Shown: one piece after another, positions 6,685-8,298 of the stretch
Layout: each line of letters begins with the position of its first letter
How positions within the stretch are numbered: the first letter of the stretch is position 1
Assembly: GCA_022013615.1 (NCBI GenBank)
Contig: JAKLQB010000511.1
Span: forward strand, 1 to 8,298
Direction of reading: 5' to 3'
From: Desulfobacterales bacterium
GTDB lineage: Bacteria > Desulfobacterota > DSM-4660 > Desulfatiglandales > Desulfatiglandaceae
Length of the DNA: 8,298 nt
Made by a program: the position numbers and the translations under genes
Notes under the pieces: generated by a model
The model's database searches: none
The model's input: only the letters and a program-made list of their open reading frames with translations
Told to the model about the DNA's origin: nothing

Positions 6685-6710
6685 AAAGATACGAAACTTT
6701 GGAGGAAAAA

Positions 6711-7742
6711 ATGACAACAGACGGAAAATGCATTTACGGCTTTATCAGTACAGATGAGCCTGAGAACCTGGGAGCCATAGGCATTGACCAGGGAGAAGTT
6801 CACATCATTTCCTATCAAGATATCGCTGCCGTGGTCAGCGATTCGCCATTTATGCCATTTGATTCCCTTCCCAAAGAAACACTCCTCCGCAACCTGGCCA
6901 TCTATCAAGCCGTCATCGAAAGGGTGATGAAAGATCATCACATTATACCGGTGAAATTCGGAACCACGGTTCAAGGAGAAGAAGAACTAAAGCGAATCTT
7001 GGAGAAAGGTTATGGACAGATCAATTCGAACCTCAAGGAAATGGAGGACAAAATAGAGCTCGATGTAGCCGCCCTGTGGAGCGATCTGGAGACGGTTTTA
7101 AAGGAAATAGGAGAAGAAGGGGAGATTAAAAGACTTAAGGAAGAAGCAGCATCAAGATCCTCTGACCAGGTTTTTGAAGTCAAGATAAATGTGGGCAAAT
7201 TGGTCAAGGCATCACTGGACAAGAAGAGAGAAGAATGTGCTTCCCATATCTTGGATGTCCTGAAAAGGGAAACGCATGACCATCGCTACCACAGTGTTAT
7301 GGATGATTCTATGATTTTGAATGCAGCTTTTCTGATCAATAAGGATAAACAGGATGTATTTGAAGGAAAGGTGGGTGAATTGGATAGACACTACCAGGAC
7401 AAAATAAATTTTCGAATCGTAGGCCCACTTCCCCCTTATAGCTTCAGTACATTCGAGATCACAAAGGTGGAGTTTGCGGAGCTAAACGAGGCCAGGGAGA
7501 TGCTGGGGTTAGGGAAAGAGACCACGGCCATGGAAATCAGGGAGACTTACCGGGATCTGACCAGAAAGTTTCATCCCGATAAACTTCCGGGTAATCAGGA
7601 AGCTCAAGATAGGTTTGAGAAGATCCACAAGGCCTACCATATGCTCAGCGATTATTGCAATGAGGAGCGGTGTTCCTTTAAGGAAGTAGTTGTCAGAGAG
7701 TGGCTAAGTGTCAGACCGGCGGAACAGTCAGGAACGGTGTAG
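6711..7742 (+). CDS. gvpF/L: GvpF/GvpL-family gas vesicle protein fused to a C-terminal DnaJ J domain
   Basis: A 343-aa fusion protein. Residues 1-250 are a complete GvpF/L domain: KCIYGFIS (6-13), the helix and strand ERVMKDHHIIPVKFGT, NAAFLIN at 204-210 and VGPLPPYSF beginning at 237. Residues about 258-315 are a J domain. Helix II (IRETYRDLTRKF) leads to an intact HPD motif at 288-290, followed by helix III (AQDRFEKIHKAYHML). HPD is the motif that stimulates Hsp70 (DnaK) ATPase, so this protein should recruit DnaK to gas vesicle assembly. The tail (316-343) is short, with no zinc finger or DnaJ C-terminal domain. ATG 6711 follows GGAGG (6701-6705) at ideal spacing; the upstream GTG 6681 lies in the repeat and overlaps the Cdc48 stop. 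Frame and length are clean, so the fusion is not a frameshift artefact. Confidence 0.95.
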   Translation: MTTDGKCIYGFISTDEPENLGAIGIDQGEVHIISYQDIAAVVSDSPFMPFDSLPKETLLRNLAIYQAVIERVMKDHHIIPVKFGTTVQGEEELKRILEKGYGQINSNLKEMEDKIELDVAALWSDLETVLKEIGEEGEIKRLKEEAASRSSDQVFEVKINVGKLVKASLDKKREECASHILDVLKRETHDHRYHSVMDDSMILNAAFLINKDKQDVFEGKVGELDRHYQDKINFRIVGPLPPYSFSTFEITKVEFAELNEAREMLGLGKETTAMEIRETYRDLTRKFHPDKLPGNQEAQDRFEKIHKAYHMLSDYCNEERCSFKEVVVREWLSVRPAEQSGTV

Positions 7743-7757
7743 GATTTTGTTAAGTGT

Positions 7758-7785
7758 TCACCGCAGAGGCGCGGAGGACGCAGAG
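7758..7785 (-). repeat. GC-rich CTCTGCG repeat, copy 2 (inverted)
   Basis: The reverse complement of this segment matches 8169-8196 at 23 of 28 positions, including an 11-base perfect end (TCACCGCAGAG read on the + strand). With copy 3 it brackets the GxxExxY gene as inverted repeats. Confidence 0.85.
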
Positions 7786-7794
7786 ATCTCTGTT

Positions 7795-7829
7795 TTTCTC
7801 TTTGCCGTTGAGAGGACGGCAAAGAGAAA
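7795..7829. repeat. Perfect 14-bp stem-loop after the gas vesicle genes
   Basis: TTTCTCTTTGCCGT (7795-7808) and ACGGCAAAGAGAAA (7816-7829) are exact inverted copies around the 7-base loop TGAGAGG. No T-run follows on either strand, so it is not a standard intrinsic terminator. It could still slow or end transcription of the cluster. It directly follows repeat copy 2 and may be part of that repeat unit. Confidence 0.7.
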
Positions 7830-7869
7830 CGGATCTGACACCTCACAACCTTTAGTTTATAGAATCACA

Positions 7870-8163
7870 ATGCAAATTAATGAGCTGAGTAGCAAAATAA
7901 TCGGTGCAGCTATAGAGGTACACAAAGCGCTTGGCCCTGGATTGCTTGAATCAACTTATGAGGAGTGCCTATGTCATGAATTAAATCTACGAGGTTTATC
8001 GTTTGAAAGGCAGAAACCATTATCTGTCACATATAAGGAAAAGAAACTGGATTGTGGTTATAGGTTGGATGTAGTTGTCGAAAACGCAATCATACTTGAA
8101 TTGAAATCATGTGAGAAAATTGAGCCGATCCATAAGGCGCAGCTTCTGACATATCTGAAATAA
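7870..8163 (+). pseudogene. GxxExxY family protein, truncated at the 3' end
   Basis: A 97-aa product with the family-defining G-x-x-E-x-x-Y in GPGLLESTYEECL (residues about 22-34) and a PD-(D/E)XK-nuclease-like core YRLDVVVENAIILELKS. The family's cellular function is not established. Full members run to about 120-130 aa; this one stops at QLLTYLK, just where the final strand-helix segment should begin. The stop lies 5 bases before repeat copy 3, so it looks cut off by the repeat or by the event that placed it there. ATG 7870 is the family-like start (MQINELSSKIIGAAIEVHK); the frame further upstream reads through the hairpin and repeat and is not coding. The ribosome binding site is poor. By rough count GC is near 35-37%, below the cluster, pointing to separate origin. 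It is not expected to act in gas vesicle formation. Confidence 0.8.
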
Positions 8164-8168
8164 AACAA

Positions 8169-8196
8169 TTCTGCGTTCTTTGCGTCTCTGCGGTGA
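8169..8196 (+). repeat. GC-rich CTCTGCG repeat, copy 3
   Basis: A 28-base unit ending GCGGTGA, in the same orientation as copy 1 at the end of the Cdc48 gene and inverted relative to copy 2. Confidence 0.85.
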
Positions 8197-8211
8197 GCAA
8201 TTACAAGAATA

Positions 8212-8298
8212 ATGAGAAAACTGATTTATGTGCCGGTTATACATGTGGAGTCTGATATGGGAAGCATTGGTTCCGCCATCGATAAAAGAAGCGCAGAG
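8212..8298 (+). CDS. Start of an unidentified gene, 3'-truncated by the window edge
   Basis: An open frame of 29 codons runs off the right edge, beginning MRKLIYVPVIHVESDMGS. The alternation of hydrophobic residues (LIYVPVIHV) looks like the first beta strand of a soluble protein, and the sequence is coding-like to the edge. The only upstream ribosome-binding hint is a weak AAGAA. There is too little sequence to assign a family. It lies beyond the repeat-bracketed GxxExxY gene, so there is no evidence that it belongs to the gas vesicle cluster. Confidence 0.5.
   Translation, partial: MRKLIYVPVIHVESDMGSIGSAIDKRSAE

Noticed and set aside
7708..7869. N-terminal extension of the GxxExxY protein
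   Set aside because: The upstream frame overlaps the gvpF/J end, repeat copy 2 and the hairpin. The family's usual N terminus begins at ATG 7870.

Overview
The window is most of a gas vesicle (gvp) gene cluster, with all genes on the + strand. GvpN and two GvpF/GvpL-family proteins identify it firmly. No gvpA or other structural gene is visible, and the first gene runs off the left edge, so the cluster probably continues upstream. The host looks like an anaerobic bacterium of the Desulfobacterota (deltaproteobacterial) type. This is inferred from the cluster's gene mix (GvpN, GvpF/L, Hsp20 and a Cdc48-type AAA protein), moderate GC content and the abundant short-period intergenic repeats. No rRNA or other phylogenetic marker is present, so the assignment is tentative.

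Layout: (1) 1-1725 holds three tightly packed genes: the 3' part of a small coiled-coil protein, a stand-alone protein with six DnaJ-type CXXC motifs (two with an altered tail), and a 362-aa protein of unknown function with a duplicated EPWEE module. (2) 1828-3580 holds gvpN (AAA ATPase) and the first gvpF/L. (3) 3581-3807 is AT-rich, repeat-bearing non-coding DNA with an inverted-repeat, MITE-like structure. (4) 3808-7742 holds an Hsp20 (alpha-crystallin) protein, a 733-aa two-ring Cdc48/VAT-like ATPase, and a second GvpF/L fused at its C terminus to a DnaJ J domain. (5) 7743-8298 is a different kind of region: a 3'-truncated, AT-rich GxxExxY gene bracketed by inverted copies of a short GC-rich repeat, then the first 29 codons of an unrelated gene.

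How the genes may work together: GvpN and GvpF/L are accessory proteins of gas vesicle assembly. Four other proteins here are chaperone-like: a J domain attached to GvpF/L, a separate DnaJ-type zinc-finger protein, a small heat shock protein and a Cdc48-type unfoldase. The two DnaJ-like parts look like a DnaJ (Hsp40) split between two genes, with its J domain delivered by a gas vesicle protein. I propose a dedicated chaperone and remodelling set for handling the very hydrophobic GvpA subunits or for vesicle turnover; this is inference.

A second theme is DNA with an exact 7-bp period. Unrelated heptamer arrays occupy four gene junctions (before gvpN, before the first gvpF/L, around the 3581-3788 spacer, before the Cdc48 gene). 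They also enter coding sequence, forming an internal segment of the 362-aa protein, the C-terminus and stop codon of Hsp20, and part of the Cdc48 tail. A separate GC-rich repeat supplies the end and stop codon of the Cdc48 gene.
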